Shown piece by piece: positions 32,229 through 44,558 of a stretch of DNA of 45,975 nucleotides. Origin of the DNA: an uncultured Lachnospiraceae bacterium (GTDB taxonomy: Bacteria; Bacillota; Clostridia; Lachnospirales; Lachnospiraceae); NCBI GenBank assembly GCA_947571775.1, contig CANOZK010000019.1, forward strand, positions 1-45,975. The letters run 5' to 3'. Position 1 is the first letter of the stretch. Every line of letters starts with the position of its first letter. The notes below the pieces were generated by a model. It did no database searches and had not been told where the DNA came from. It saw only the letters and a list, made by a program, of their open reading frames with translations. A program made the translations under genes and the position numbers.

Positions 32229-32282
32229 TGCTTTTTGAGACTTATGTCCATAATTTGACCAAAGTCTTGCAAAAAATTTCTC

Positions 32283-32311
32283 TTGACATCTCGTTCAGTT
32301 TATTGTATTAT
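32283..32311 (+). promoter_or_regulatory. Promoter of the GntR-ABC operon
   Basis: TTGACA (32283-32288), 17-bp spacer, TATTAT (32306-32311). The -10 lies inside the operator dyad. Confidence 0.8.
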
Positions 32312-32339
32312 TGTATTATCTTATTAATACAATAATACA
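32304..32339. promoter_or_regulatory. GntR-type operator: perfect 14-bp dyad
   Basis: TGTATTATTGTATT (32304-32317) and AATACAATAATACA (32326-32339) are perfect inverted repeats with an 8-bp spacer. They overlap the -10 box and the start site of the GntR operon, fitting autorepression. Confidence 0.85.
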
Positions 32340-32354
32340 TGGAGGGATGATTGC

Positions 32355-32726
32355 ATGGCATGGAATCTAGATTCCAGCCGCCCAATTTATGCACAAATCG
32401 CAGAACAGGTGCGTCTGGATATTGTATCCGGCCTCTACCAGCCGGGGACAAAACTCCCTTCTGTCCGGGAACTGGCTTCCCAGGCGAAGGTGAATCCCAA
32501 CACAATGCAAAAGGCTCTGGCCGAACTGGAGCGGAGCGGGCTGGTTCATTCTATGAGAACCAGCGGAAGATTTATCACGGAGGATGAAGAAATGATCAAA
32601 CAACTAAAAGAAAATCTGGCTGCCGATCAGATACGGGAATTTCTGGAAAGAATGTCCTGTATGGGTTTTCAGCCGCAGGATACCTTGCAGCTTATTGAAA
32701 GAATGATTAAGGAGGAAGAAGCATGA
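32355..32726 (+). CDS. GntR-family (YtrA-type) transcription regulator
   Basis: 123 residues. It has a winged helix-turn-helix (about 10-75; SSRPIYAQIAEQVRLDIVSG, LPSVRELASQAKVNPNTMQK) and a short C-terminal helix pair instead of a large ligand domain, the YtrA layout. YtrA regulators repress their own operon with ABC transporter genes and respond to cell-envelope stress. It is first in a three-gene operon; its stop overlaps the next start (ATGA). Confidence 0.93.
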   Translation: MAWNLDSSRPIYAQIAEQVRLDIVSGLYQPGTKLPSVRELASQAKVNPNTMQKALAELERSGLVHSMRTSGRFITEDEEMIKQLKENLAADQIREFLERMSCMGFQPQDTLQLIERMIKEEEA

Positions 32727-33421
32727 GTACCATCCTGGAATGCAGCGATTTATACAAGAAATACGGGGCGAGAACAGCTCTGGATCACATCAATCTCCGG
32801 CTGGAATCCGGCCGGATTGTCGGTCTTTTGGGACCGAACGGAAGCGGTAAATCTACCCTAATCAAACTGATCAACGACCTACTCAGCCCCACCGAAGGGA
32901 CCCTGCTCATCGACGGCCATGCACCGGGCTTGGAGACAAAGAAAATCGTCTCCTATCTGCCGGAGCGTTCTTATCTGGACGACAACTGGAAGGTCAGCAG
33001 CTATATCTCCTATTTTGCTGATTTTTATGAAGATTTTGACATAAGCCGCGCCGTGGATATGCTCAATAGACTGAATATCGATCCCGAACTGCGCATCAAA
33101 ACACTGTCCAAAGGAACGCAGGAGAAAGTACAGTTGATTCTAGTGATGAGCCGCCAGGCGCGCCTGTACTGCCTGGATGAACCGATTGCCGGCGTTGACC
33201 CGGCCGCCAGGGATTATATCCTGTCCACGATTATCAACAACTATAACGAACACGCCACCATCCTGATCTCCACCCATCTGATTTCGGATGTAGAAAATAT
33301 TCTGGATGAAGTGGTATTTATCCAGAACGGGCATATCCGTATGCAGGCACAAGTGGACGATATCCGCTGTAACCAGGGTAAATCCGTCGATGAATTATTT
33401 CGGGAGGTATTCAAATGTTAA
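32723..33421 (+). CDS. ABC transporter ATP-binding protein (YtrB-like)
   Basis: 232 residues. Walker A is GPNGSGKST (37-45), Walker B YCLDEP near residue 153, and the switch His lies in LISTHLI. The signature motif reads LSKGTQEK instead of LSGGQ, as is usual in this exporter subfamily. It overlaps the GntR gene by 4 bp and the permease by 7 bp. It probably powers the adjacent membrane protein to export or sense a compound such as a cell-wall-active peptide; the substrate is unknown. Confidence 0.93.
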   Translation: MSTILECSDLYKKYGARTALDHINLRLESGRIVGLLGPNGSGKSTLIKLINDLLSPTEGTLLIDGHAPGLETKKIVSYLPERSYLDDNWKVSSYISYFADFYEDFDISRAVDMLNRLNIDPELRIKTLSKGTQEKVQLILVMSRQARLYCLDEPIAGVDPAARDYILSTIINNYNEHATILISTHLISDVENILDEVVFIQNGHIRMQAQVDDIRCNQGKSVDELFREVFKC

Positions 33422-34236
33422 AAAAAGTATTCAAATATGAATGGAAATCAATTTTTCCTCTGCTGATGGGCGTCCATGTCGTCGGACTGGTGGTCGCCGT
33501 TATCTGCCGGATTGGTATCGAACTGCTCGGCGGAATCAAAGGAGAACTTGACCTTATGGCCTGTCTTCTGCTGTTTGCCGCCATTATAGCTATTGGCTGC
33601 ATCGTCGCGTACACACATTTCTACTGCGGCTACCGTTTTTACAAAAACGTATTCACACAGCAGGGCTACCTGACCAACACCCTGCCCATCACCGCAGATC
33701 AGCTTATCTGGGGGAAAGGTCTTACAATGGTGATTTGGTCTTTCCTGGATTTCCTGTGGGCCGTTATCGCTGTGATGATCCTGGCGCTCTCTTCAAAAGA
33801 GGCTTTCGGCTTCCTGCGTGAACTCCCAAGAGCGCTCACCGGACTGTTTCGCCCAGCCACGCCTATGTTTGCCCGGCTGATTGTGCTGTCGGTTATTCTG
33901 ACGCCGCTTTTTATGATGCTGCAAATCTATGTTTCCTCGGCTATCGGAAATTTATTCACCGGACATAAATTGCTGGCCACGATTGGGGCTTATATCGGCA
34001 TCGGCTTTGCCCAACAAGTTCTGGGGCTGATTATAATAGGCTTTTCTTCCCCTTATCTTGTTGAATTAAGTGAAAAAGAACTGTCCGGTGGAGATATGTA
34101 TGTACAATATTACGCTCCGGCCGAACGCTTTTTGAATCTGACGGTTCTTCTTTCCCTGATTTTCTGTATCCTGTATTCCATCGGATTTTATTTCCTGTGC
34201 CGATATGTACTGAACCGGAAATTGAATCTGGAATAA
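33415..34236 (+). CDS. ABC transporter membrane subunit (YtrC/D-like)
   Basis: 273 residues with six to seven hydrophobic segments, no signal peptide and no known domain beyond the ABC-2-like membrane layout. It starts MLKKVFKYEWKSIFPLLMG, a typical beginning for permease partners in GntR-ABC operons. Its ATG overlaps the ATPase gene, implying complex formation in a fixed ratio. Last gene of the operon, ended by a strong hairpin. Confidence 0.85.
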   Translation: MLKKVFKYEWKSIFPLLMGVHVVGLVVAVICRIGIELLGGIKGELDLMACLLLFAAIIAIGCIVAYTHFYCGYRFYKNVFTQQGYLTNTLPITADQLIWGKGLTMVIWSFLDFLWAVIAVMILALSSKEAFGFLRELPRALTGLFRPATPMFARLIVLSVILTPLFMMLQIYVSSAIGNLFTGHKLLATIGAYIGIGFAQQVLGLIIIGFSSPYLVELSEKELSGGDMYVQYYAPAERFLNLTVLLSLIFCILYSIGFYFLCRYVLNRKLNLE

Positions 34237-34291
34237 ACAGCCGTGCTTGGCACAGATGCTAATGATGAATCACCATCTTAATTATATATAT

Positions 34292-34322
34292 TAAGAGAGT
34301 CCGTTTGTGCTGGACTCTCTTA
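34292..34322. terminator. Bidirectional terminator between convergent operons
   Basis: TAAGAGAGTCC (34292-34302) and GGACTCTCTTA (34312-34322) form a perfect 11-bp stem with a 9-nt loop; T-rich DNA follows on both strands. Confidence 0.85.
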
Positions 34323-34353
34323 TTTTATGCTCACTGCATTGCCTTCTTATATT

Positions 34354-35541
34354 TTAGTGATGGAACAAGCGGATTCCGGTAAACGCCATGACCATTCCAT
34401 AACGATTGCAGGTTTCAATTACCGCCTGGTCGCGGACGGAGCCGCCCGGCTGGGCAATGTATTTTACCCCGCTTTTGCGCGCGCGCTCGATGTTATCGCC
34501 AAATGGGAAGAATGCGTCGGATCCCAGGGTAACGCCCTCCATCTGATCCAGCCAAGCACGTTTCTCTTCTCTGGTAAATACCGGAGGTTTCTCTGTGAAA
34601 ATTTTCTGCCATGCGCCCTCCTCCAGTACGTCCATGTATTCCTCTCCAATGTAAACGTCGATCGCATTGTCTCTCTCGGCCCGGCCGATGCTGTCCACGA
34701 ACTTCAGACCCAATACCTGGGGACTCTGGCGCAGCATCCAGTTGTCTGCTTTCTGCCCGGCCAGTCTGGTGCAGTGTATCCGGGACTGCTGTCCGGCGCC
34801 GATTCCGATCGTCTGTCCGTCTTTTACATAACACACAGAATTGGACTGGGTGTATTTCAGAGCAATCAGGGCGATTTTGAGATCCCGGAGATTTTCCTTG
34901 GATAATTCGCGGTTCTCGCTCACAATATTGGATAACAGCTTGTCGTCAATGGGAAGCTCTTGTCTGCCCTGCTCAAAAGTAACGCCGTACACTTCTTTAT
35001 GTTCCAGGGGAGCGGGTTTGTAATTTTCATCAATCTGGATGACATTGTAATTGCCTTTTTTCTTAGTTTTCAGGATTTCCAGAGCTTCCGGGGTATATCC
35101 CGGTGCAATAACGCCGTCCGAAACTTCTCTTTTAATCAGAAGCGCGGTATCTTCGTCGCAAGGATCGGATAATGCGATAAAATCGCCAAAGGAAGACATT
35201 CTGTCTGCACCTCTGGCTCTGGCATACGCGCAGGCCAGCGGAGACAACTGTCTTTCCTGGCAGATATCTTCCACCCAGTAAATTTTTTCCAGAGTTTCGT
35301 CTAATGGCAGGCCGATAGCGGCGCCTGCCGGCGATACGTGTTTAAAAGACGCTGCTGCGGGAAGACCCGTAGCTTCTTTTAACTCTTTTACCAACTGCCA
35401 GGCATTGAACGCATCCAGAAAGTTGATATATCCGGGTTTGCCGCACAATACTTCGATAGGCAGCTCCGTCTGATCGCCCATATAGATTCTGGAGGGTTTC
35501 TGGTTGGGGTTGCATCCGTATTTTAACTGTAATTCTTTCAA
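34354..35541 (-). CDS. purH: Stand-alone AICAR formyltransferase
   Basis: 395 residues, starting at a TTG (35539-35541) 8 nt after AAAGGAG; upstream in-frame ATGs fall inside the preceding gene. It corresponds to the transformylase half of PurH: LKYGCNPNQKPSRI at the N-terminus, SFKHVSPAGAA (catalytic Lys-His), ALKYTQSNSVCYVKDG and GAGQQSRIHCTRLAG. The IMP cyclohydrolase domain normally fused at the N-terminus is absent, and a separate PurO-type cyclohydrolase is encoded 13 bp upstream. It formylates AICAR to FAICAR. The symbol purH is used loosely, for one half of the bifunctional enzyme. Confidence 0.92.
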   Translation of the reverse strand: MKELQLKYGCNPNQKPSRIYMGDQTELPIEVLCGKPGYINFLDAFNAWQLVKELKEATGLPAAASFKHVSPAGAAIGLPLDETLEKIYWVEDICQERQLSPLACAYARARGADRMSSFGDFIALSDPCDEDTALLIKREVSDGVIAPGYTPEALEILKTKKKGNYNVIQIDENYKPAPLEHKEVYGVTFEQGRQELPIDDKLLSNIVSENRELSKENLRDLKIALIALKYTQSNSVCYVKDGQTIGIGAGQQSRIHCTRLAGQKADNWMLRQSPQVLGLKFVDSIGRAERDNAIDVYIGEEYMDVLEEGAWQKIFTEKPPVFTREEKRAWLDQMEGVTLGSDAFFPFGDNIERARKSGVKYIAQPGGSVRDQAVIETCNRYGMVMAFTGIRLFHH

Positions 35542-35554
35542 AGTGATCGCTCCT

Positions 35555-36264
35555 TTACTGGTTTTTATTGATGATTTTTGACTCATACGTTCCTGTGGCA
35601 ATGTCAATGTAACGCACGAATAAGGACACTTTATTGTCTTCGTTTAGGCTGTTCCATAACAACTGGGCAAAATCTTCCAGATCGTCCGAAATCCCCACCA
35701 GCTTGGGCTCCCCTTCATAGCTGGGCAGCGGACTGCCGTCTCCCTGGTAGGTATGGATAAAATGTCCTTCTCCTGCGGCGCAATTTTCATAGGCAAAGGT
35801 ATAGCGCAGGCAGGAGTCCGGGCTGCCGTTGTTGGATTTGAGAATAGACATGGCATAGTTAAACTTGCCGTCTTCAATATGGAGAATTCCAGAAATACGC
35901 GGTGTGTAATTGGGTGCATCCGGCTCAAATTCCCGGCTGCGCAAGGCCTGCTCAAAGGTCATCTGCTTGTCCATGCTTTCATAGATCGTGTCTGTCTGGT
36001 CCCCGTTGGTGACAATGGTCTTATTTCCCAGTACCCGCACGGGTGCATAGATCACCAGACTGGGGTCTGTCATCTTGGCCGGGTCAAACGCCTGGGTGCG
36101 GATGCCTTCCCCGTCTTCCACGAAAATACGATTCCGGCTGTTTTCACTCCTGCCCATGATAAAATAAGCAGTCACCGCTTTCTTGCCATCCTGGCTTCTT
36201 CCGATCACAATGCCTCTTCCGGGATACGCATTGCCTTTCAGATCCTGTTCCAGTGAAATCATTT

Positions 36265-36268
<4 letters not shown>
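35555..36268 (-). CDS. purO: IMP cyclohydrolase, PurO type
   Basis: 237 residues from ATG 36268 with GGAGGAAG upstream. The sequence YPGRGIVIGRSQDGKKAVTAYFIMGRSENSRNRIF is the N-terminal hallmark of the archaeal PurO/IMP cyclohydrolase fold, unrelated to the cyclohydrolase domain of PurH. It closes the purine ring of FAICAR to IMP. The start overlaps the amidase stop (ATGA) and the next gene is the transformylase, so the two genes rebuild PurH from unrelated parts. Confidence 0.9.
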
Positions 36269-38407
<2,139 letters not shown>

Positions 38408-38453
38408 CTACCTCCCTCATCTTTTCGTGTATGATCTGTTTCGTTACTATTCA

Positions 38454-38486
38454 CTTCGCGGCGAAATATTACCAGTGAACGGTAAT
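38454..38486. other. Dyad elements in the guaB leader
   Basis: TTCGC-G-GCGAA (38454-38464) and ATTACC-N7-GGTAAT (about 38467-38485) lie between the guaB promoter and its start. Either could be a hairpin or an operator. Confidence 0.4.
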
Positions 38487-38499
38487 TCTGTTTCTGCTA

Positions 38500-38528
38500 A
38501 GTTTAACAAAAATCAACAGGAGTGTCAA
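38500..38528 (-). promoter_or_regulatory. guaB promoter
   Basis: Minus-strand TTGACA (38523-38528), 17-bp spacer, TAAACT (38500-38505). The leader is about 90 nt long. Confidence 0.8.
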
Positions 38529-38561
38529 TCCACAAACGTAACCGTTCCGATACCTTTGCTG

Positions 38562-39065
38562 TCAATCCATAAATACTTTGTTGGGAAAAATTCTGCTCAG
38601 AGCATCCAACATCTGCTCGTCCGGCTCTAGCAAAACCTTGCAGGCTTCCTGGCCGTCCCGGATAATCATAGCATAAACTCCTGCGCCGTCGGCCCCAGAA
38701 GAATAATCCCTGATTTTCAGGTGTGTATTGCTGTTATAGTGCTCCATCCGCCTGGAATTTAAAGGGGCAAATAATTCCATCTCCTCTAACTGGAACTGCG
38801 CCTCTTGTTTCCGTTTTTTCCTGGAATATATTTTGTCAATATCCAGTTCCCGGTTTACCAGCAAGTATTCATATTCCAGATCAAAAGCAGGAAGCAGGAA
38901 AAACGTCGCCACGCCCAGGATCACCACCGCCAGAAGAAATCGGAAATCGAAAAACAGGCTGATCAATACGGCCAGCGCAAGCAGCGCAATCAATCCCGTT
39001 TTCTTGAGCCTGTCCATGGCACTCGCCTGTTTTTTTACCAATACCTCCGCATATGAATCGTTCAT
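38562..39065 (-). CDS. Hypothetical membrane protein (DUF6106-like)
   Basis: 167 residues, ATG at 39065 after AAAGGAG. Two adjacent hydrophobic helices (about 23-60) are followed by a cytoplasmic domain with VNRELDIDKIYSRKKRKQEAQF and a C-terminal alpha/beta part. It resembles a Lachnospiraceae family of unknown function that I believe is DUF6106. The gene follows groEL after a short terminator and precedes the guaB promoter. Confidence 0.65.
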   Translation of the reverse strand: MNDSYAEVLVKKQASAMDRLKKTGLIALLALAVLISLFFDFRFLLAVVILGVATFFLLPAFDLEYEYLLVNRELDIDKIYSRKKRKQEAQFQLEEMELFAPLNSRRMEHYNSNTHLKIRDYSSGADGAGVYAMIIRDGQEACKVLLEPDEQMLDALSRIFPNKVFMD

Positions 39066-39094
39066 AACTTTCTCCTTTTAGAGCTTTAAATGGC

Positions 39095-39124
39095 AAAAGG
39101 GCCAACATTTATCATGTCAGCCCT
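39095..39124 (-). terminator. Terminator after groEL
   Basis: AGGGCCAAC (39098-39106) pairs with GTCAGCCCT (39116-39124) with G-U tolerance; the minus strand continues TTTTGCC. The short T-run suggests partial read-through. Confidence 0.6.
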
Positions 39125-39134
39125 CAATTTATCC

Positions 39135-41097
<1,963 letters not shown>

Positions 41098-41111
41098 CTA
41101 TTATCATATTA

Positions 41112-41138
41112 CTAGCACTCATTTTTGCCGAGTGCTAA
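41112..41138. promoter_or_regulatory. CIRCE element (HrcA operator)
   Basis: CTAGCACTC-N9-GAGTGCTAA (41112-41138), one base from the consensus TTAGCACTC-N9-GAGTGCTAA. It lies between the groES promoter and its start, the standard place for HrcA repression. Confidence 0.95.
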
Positions 41139-41149
41139 TCACTGAGTAT

Positions 41150-41178
41150 ATATTATTAAAATTGATTGGTTTGTGCAA
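41150..41178 (-). promoter_or_regulatory. groES promoter
   Basis: Minus-strand TTGCAC (41173-41178), 17-bp spacer, TAATAT (41150-41155), directly upstream of CIRCE. Confidence 0.65.
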
Positions 41179-41260
41179 GTGCAGGAAATCCGCTCAATTT
41201 TCATTTATCTTATATGATATCCAATTTTCTCCATTATACTCATATTTTCTCAAATTTCTG

Positions 41261-41294
41261 AAAAAGAATGGGATCCGGCAAGCCGGATTCCATT
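41261..41294 (-). terminator. Terminator after codY
   Basis: AATGGGATCCGGC pairs with GCCGGATTCCATT (41267-41294) with a 2-nt apparent loop; the minus strand continues CTTTTT. Confidence 0.8.
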
Positions 41295-41299
41295 TTCCT

Positions 41300-42088
41300 C
41301 TATCCCTTTTTCTTGCGGGTTTCTTTAATTTCCTTTAGTTCTTCAAAAATCACTTCATTGAGAACCTTGATATATGTTCCTTTCATACCGGAAGAACGGG
41401 ATTCGATCACCCCGGCGCTCTCAAACTTGCGCAGGGCATTTACAATCACAGAACGCGTAATCCCCACCCTGTCTGCAATCTTGCTGGCCACCAGGATTCC
41501 CTCATTACCGTTCAACTCGTCAAAAATATGAATAATCGCTTCCAATTCCGTAAAGGATAACGTGCCGAAAGCTGATTTTACCACCTGCTTTTTGCGATCT
41601 TCCTCGGCGTTTTCTTCGTGTACCGAGCGCATCATCTCCAGCCCTACAACCGTGGTGCCATACTCGCTTACAATAATGTCTTCAATTTCATAAGGATTGT
41701 CGTTGCGGTACATAAATACAGTGCCCAGACGTTCCCCTGCGATGTCAATGGGGTTGATAATTCCCTGATACTTGCGCATATCTTCCCCTTCAAATCCCAA
41801 AGTCTGCAAATTGACGTTCTCCTTGGTGGACAGCACGCCCAGAAATCTCTCATTCAGCAGCGGATCCACAAAGCTGCCCACATGACTCTCAATCAAATCT
41901 GTAATCTCATCAACTCCTGGACATAGGCTGACCCCCAATATTTTCCCTTTCCAGCTAATCACCAATATATTAGAACTCAAAGTTTCCATCAATACCTGGC
42001 AAATATCGTTGAAGACCACCTTGCCCGAATTGTTATTATGCAGCAGCTTATTGATTTTCCTTGTCTTATCTAATAATTGAACACTCAT
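41300..42088 (-). CDS. codY: Global regulator CodY
   Basis: 262 residues from ATG 42088 with AGGAGGACGG. The N-terminal GAF domain (about 1-155) binds branched-chain amino acids (LLDKTRKINKLLHNN, GFEGEDMRKYQGIINPID). The C-terminal winged helix contains ASKIADRVGITRSVIVNALRK, the highly conserved DNA-reading helix. With isoleucine and GTP as effectors it represses nutrient-uptake and biosynthesis genes in Bacillota. It follows topA in the comM-dprA-topA-codY order common in this phylum. Confidence 0.97.
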   Translation of the reverse strand: MSVQLLDKTRKINKLLHNNNSGKVVFNDICQVLMETLSSNILVISWKGKILGVSLCPGVDEITDLIESHVGSFVDPLLNERFLGVLSTKENVNLQTLGFEGEDMRKYQGIINPIDIAGERLGTVFMYRNDNPYEIEDIIVSEYGTTVVGLEMMRSVHEENAEEDRKKQVVKSAFGTLSFTELEAIIHIFDELNGNEGILVASKIADRVGITRSVIVNALRKFESAGVIESRSSGMKGTYIKVLNEVIFEELKEIKETRKKKG

Positions 42089-42176
42089 AGCCGTCCTCCT
42101 TTCTCTCAAAAAATATTTGGTTGTACCTTTTCAAAAACCTTTATCTTGGAAATTGCTAAAATTAAACCACGTTATC

Positions 42177-42205
42177 ATCCTACCACACAATTAAAACAAA
42201 ATCAA
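42177..42205 (-). promoter_or_regulatory. codY promoter
   Basis: Minus-strand TTGATT (42200-42205), 17-bp spacer, TAGGAT (42177-42182), with TGG before the -10. The leader is about 85 nt. Confidence 0.5.
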
Positions 42206-42238
42206 TAAATATCTTTTCTATTCATAATATATTTACAT

Positions 42239-42253
42239 TATTTTCAGATAATA
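42239..42253. promoter_or_regulatory. Candidate CodY box upstream of codY
   Basis: Minus-strand TATTATCTGAAAATA matches the CodY consensus AATTTTCTGAAAATT at 12 of 15 positions, about 70 bp upstream of the predicted codY start. The rest of the 42089-42420 gap is AT-rich, with one GC hairpin (TGCGGC-GA-GCCGCA, 42327-42340). Confidence 0.5.
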
Positions 42254-42418
42254 CGAAATATATCGTCAGAAGTCCCTTTTTTCAAGATTTTCTGTAAAAA
42301 AACCTTATGCAAAGAGACTCTCCGCCTGCGGCGAGCCGCATAAACGGCCTTATTTTGATGTGTCGCAGTACGATAAATTTTTTATTGATAAGAACTTGGA
42401 GCAATTTCCTGTCATATC

Positions 42419-42450
42419 AAAAAGGCATTGCGCAGATCCTGCACAATGCC
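42419..42450 (-). terminator. Terminator after topA
   Basis: GGCATTG (42424-42430) pairs with CAATGCC (42444-42450), extended by GCAG/CTGC; the minus strand continues TTTTTGAT. Confidence 0.9.
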
Positions 42451-42459
42451 AGAAGACAG

Positions 42460-44532
42460 CTATTCTTTTGGTTCTTTTACCGCGACATAACCGCATGTTT
42501 CATCCGCACATACCAGTTTGTTGCCTTTCTCCAACAAATAGCTGTTGCATTGGGGACATTTCTCTTTGGAAGGTTTCTGCCAGGACATAAATTCACAGTC
42601 GGGGTTGTCCTCACAGCCATAATATTTCCGCCCCTTCTTTGTCTTTTTGAGAACAACTTCTTTTCCGCACAACGGGCAGGGGACGCCGATTTTCTCATAA
42701 TAAGGCTTGGTGTTGCGGCATTCTGGGAAGCCCGGACAGGCCAGAAACCTGCCATGGGGGCCATATTTGATGACCATATTGCTCCCGCACTGCTCGCAGA
42801 CCACATCGGTAACCTCGTCCTCTATTTTCACCTGCTCCAATTCCTGCTGGGCAGCATCCACGGCTTTTTTCAGATCGGGATAAAAATCGCGCACCACTTT
42901 TTTCCATTCTATCTTGCCCTCTTCGATCTGATCCAGTTCTTCCTCCATGCTCGCGGTGAAATTCACGTCCATAATGGAAGGGAACGCCTGCAACATAATA
43001 CCGTTGACTACCTCTCCCAATTCCGTGATGTACAGATTTTTCTTCTCTTTCGCCACATAATGTCTGCTGATCAAAGTCGTAATGGTAGGCGCATAGGTAC
43101 TGGGCCGCCCGATTCCCAATTCTTCCAGGGTCTTTACCAGAGAAGCTTCCGTATAGTGCGCCGGAGGCTGGGTAAAATGCTGTTCTGGATTTAACTCTCG
43201 CACCTCAAGCCGGGTATTTTTATCCAGCCCTTTTGCCAGAACTACCCCGCTTTTTTTATCCTCATCCTGGGAATAAACCGACAGAAAGCCGTCGAATACA
43301 ATCTTTGACGCCGCCACTGTAAAGAAATACTTCCCTCCAGAAATTTTCACAGAAGTGGTTTCGTATTTTGCATCCTGCATCTGGCTGGCCGTGAAACGTT
43401 TCCATATCAACTGATACAGACGGTATTGATCTCTGGCCAAGGATTCCTTTATGCTGATGGGGGTGCGGGCAATGTCCGTAGGCCGGATTCCCTCGTGGGC
43501 ATCCTGTATTTTCCGGCCTTTTTCCTGACCCTTTTTGGCATCCGCCACGTATTCCTGGCCATAATTTTGCATAATATAGGCCTTTGCGTTTTCCTTTGCC
43601 TCCTCTGATATCCGGGTAGAATCGGTACGCAAATAGCTGATCAGCGCTACTGTGCCGCTTCCCTTGATATCTACGCCTTCATATAACTGCTGCGCCAGAC
43701 GCATGGTCTTCTGGGTAGAGAAATTCAGGGTCTTGGCAGCTTCCTGTTGGAGAGTACTGGTGGTAAACGGCTGCGGAGCTTTCTTTACCCGTTCGCCTTT
43801 TTTTACCTCCTCTACCTGATAAGAAACCCCTTCCAGCTTGTTTAAAACAGCATCCATCTCCTCTTGGCTATGAATGGCAAGCTTCTTATCCTTAAAGCCG
43901 TAAAATTTTGCAGTCAGGGGTTTCTTTTCCCCTGGAATATCGAATACAGCTTCCAAAGACCAGTATTCTTCCGGGATAAATGCGTTGATCTCCTCGTCCC
44001 TGTCGCCAATCAGCCGCAACGCCACAGACTGTACACGGCCTGCGCTCAATCCGCGCTTTACCTTCGCCCACAGTACCGGGCTGATCTGATAGCCCACCAG
44101 TCTGTCCAAGGTGCGCCTGGCCTGCTGGGCGTCCACCAGGTTCATGTTAATATCCCGCGCCTCTTTTAAAGATGTTTTCACCGCGTTTTTGGTAATCTCA
44201 TTAAAAGTGATACGATGCATCTTACCCTCGTCCGCATGGAGGGCGGTTTTCAAATGCCAGGAAATCGCTTCCCCCTCTCGGTCAGGGTCCGTAGCCAGGA
44301 AAATTTTATCCGCTTTGTTTGCAGATTTGCGAAGCTTTGCCAGCAACTCCCCTTTTCCCCGTATGGTAATATATTTCGGTTCAAAGTCGTGCTCCACATC
44401 AATGCCAAGCTGACTCTTCGGCAAATCTCTTACGTGTCCCTGAGACGCGGCCACTTCATAATTTTTTCCCAGGAATTTTTTGATGGTCTTCACCTTAGCT
44501 GGCGATTCCACAATTACCAGATACTTTGCCAT
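42460..44532 (-). CDS. topA: DNA topoisomerase I
   Basis: 690 residues from ATG 44532 with GGAG 7 nt upstream; a longer reading would overlap dprA. The N-terminal Toprim domain begins YLVIVESPAKVKTIKKFLG, with acidic metal site TDPDREGE. The active-site Tyr lies in SYLRTDSTRIS. Three C-terminal zinc-finger domains are visible, led by CEQCGSNM, CPLCGKEV and CPQCNSYL. It relaxes negative supercoils. Confidence 0.98.
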   Translation of the reverse strand: MAKYLVIVESPAKVKTIKKFLGKNYEVAASQGHVRDLPKSQLGIDVEHDFEPKYITIRGKGELLAKLRKSANKADKIFLATDPDREGEAISWHLKTALHADEGKMHRITFNEITKNAVKTSLKEARDINMNLVDAQQARRTLDRLVGYQISPVLWAKVKRGLSAGRVQSVALRLIGDRDEEINAFIPEEYWSLEAVFDIPGEKKPLTAKFYGFKDKKLAIHSQEEMDAVLNKLEGVSYQVEEVKKGERVKKAPQPFTTSTLQQEAAKTLNFSTQKTMRLAQQLYEGVDIKGSGTVALISYLRTDSTRISEEAKENAKAYIMQNYGQEYVADAKKGQEKGRKIQDAHEGIRPTDIARTPISIKESLARDQYRLYQLIWKRFTASQMQDAKYETTSVKISGGKYFFTVAASKIVFDGFLSVYSQDEDKKSGVVLAKGLDKNTRLEVRELNPEQHFTQPPAHYTEASLVKTLEELGIGRPSTYAPTITTLISRHYVAKEKKNLYITELGEVVNGIMLQAFPSIMDVNFTASMEEELDQIEEGKIEWKKVVRDFYPDLKKAVDAAQQELEQVKIEDEVTDVVCEQCGSNMVIKYGPHGRFLACPGFPECRNTKPYYEKIGVPCPLCGKEVVLKKTKKGRKYYGCEDNPDCEFMSWQKPSKEKCPQCNSYLLEKGNKLVCADETCGYVAVKEPKE

Positions 44533-44558
44533 ATCCTGTCTCCTGTATACGCAAATAC

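Noticed and set aside
42307..43194. 295-codon plus-strand frame over the topA end
   Set aside because: Antisense to the topA zinc-finger region and covers the topA terminator; no supporting features.
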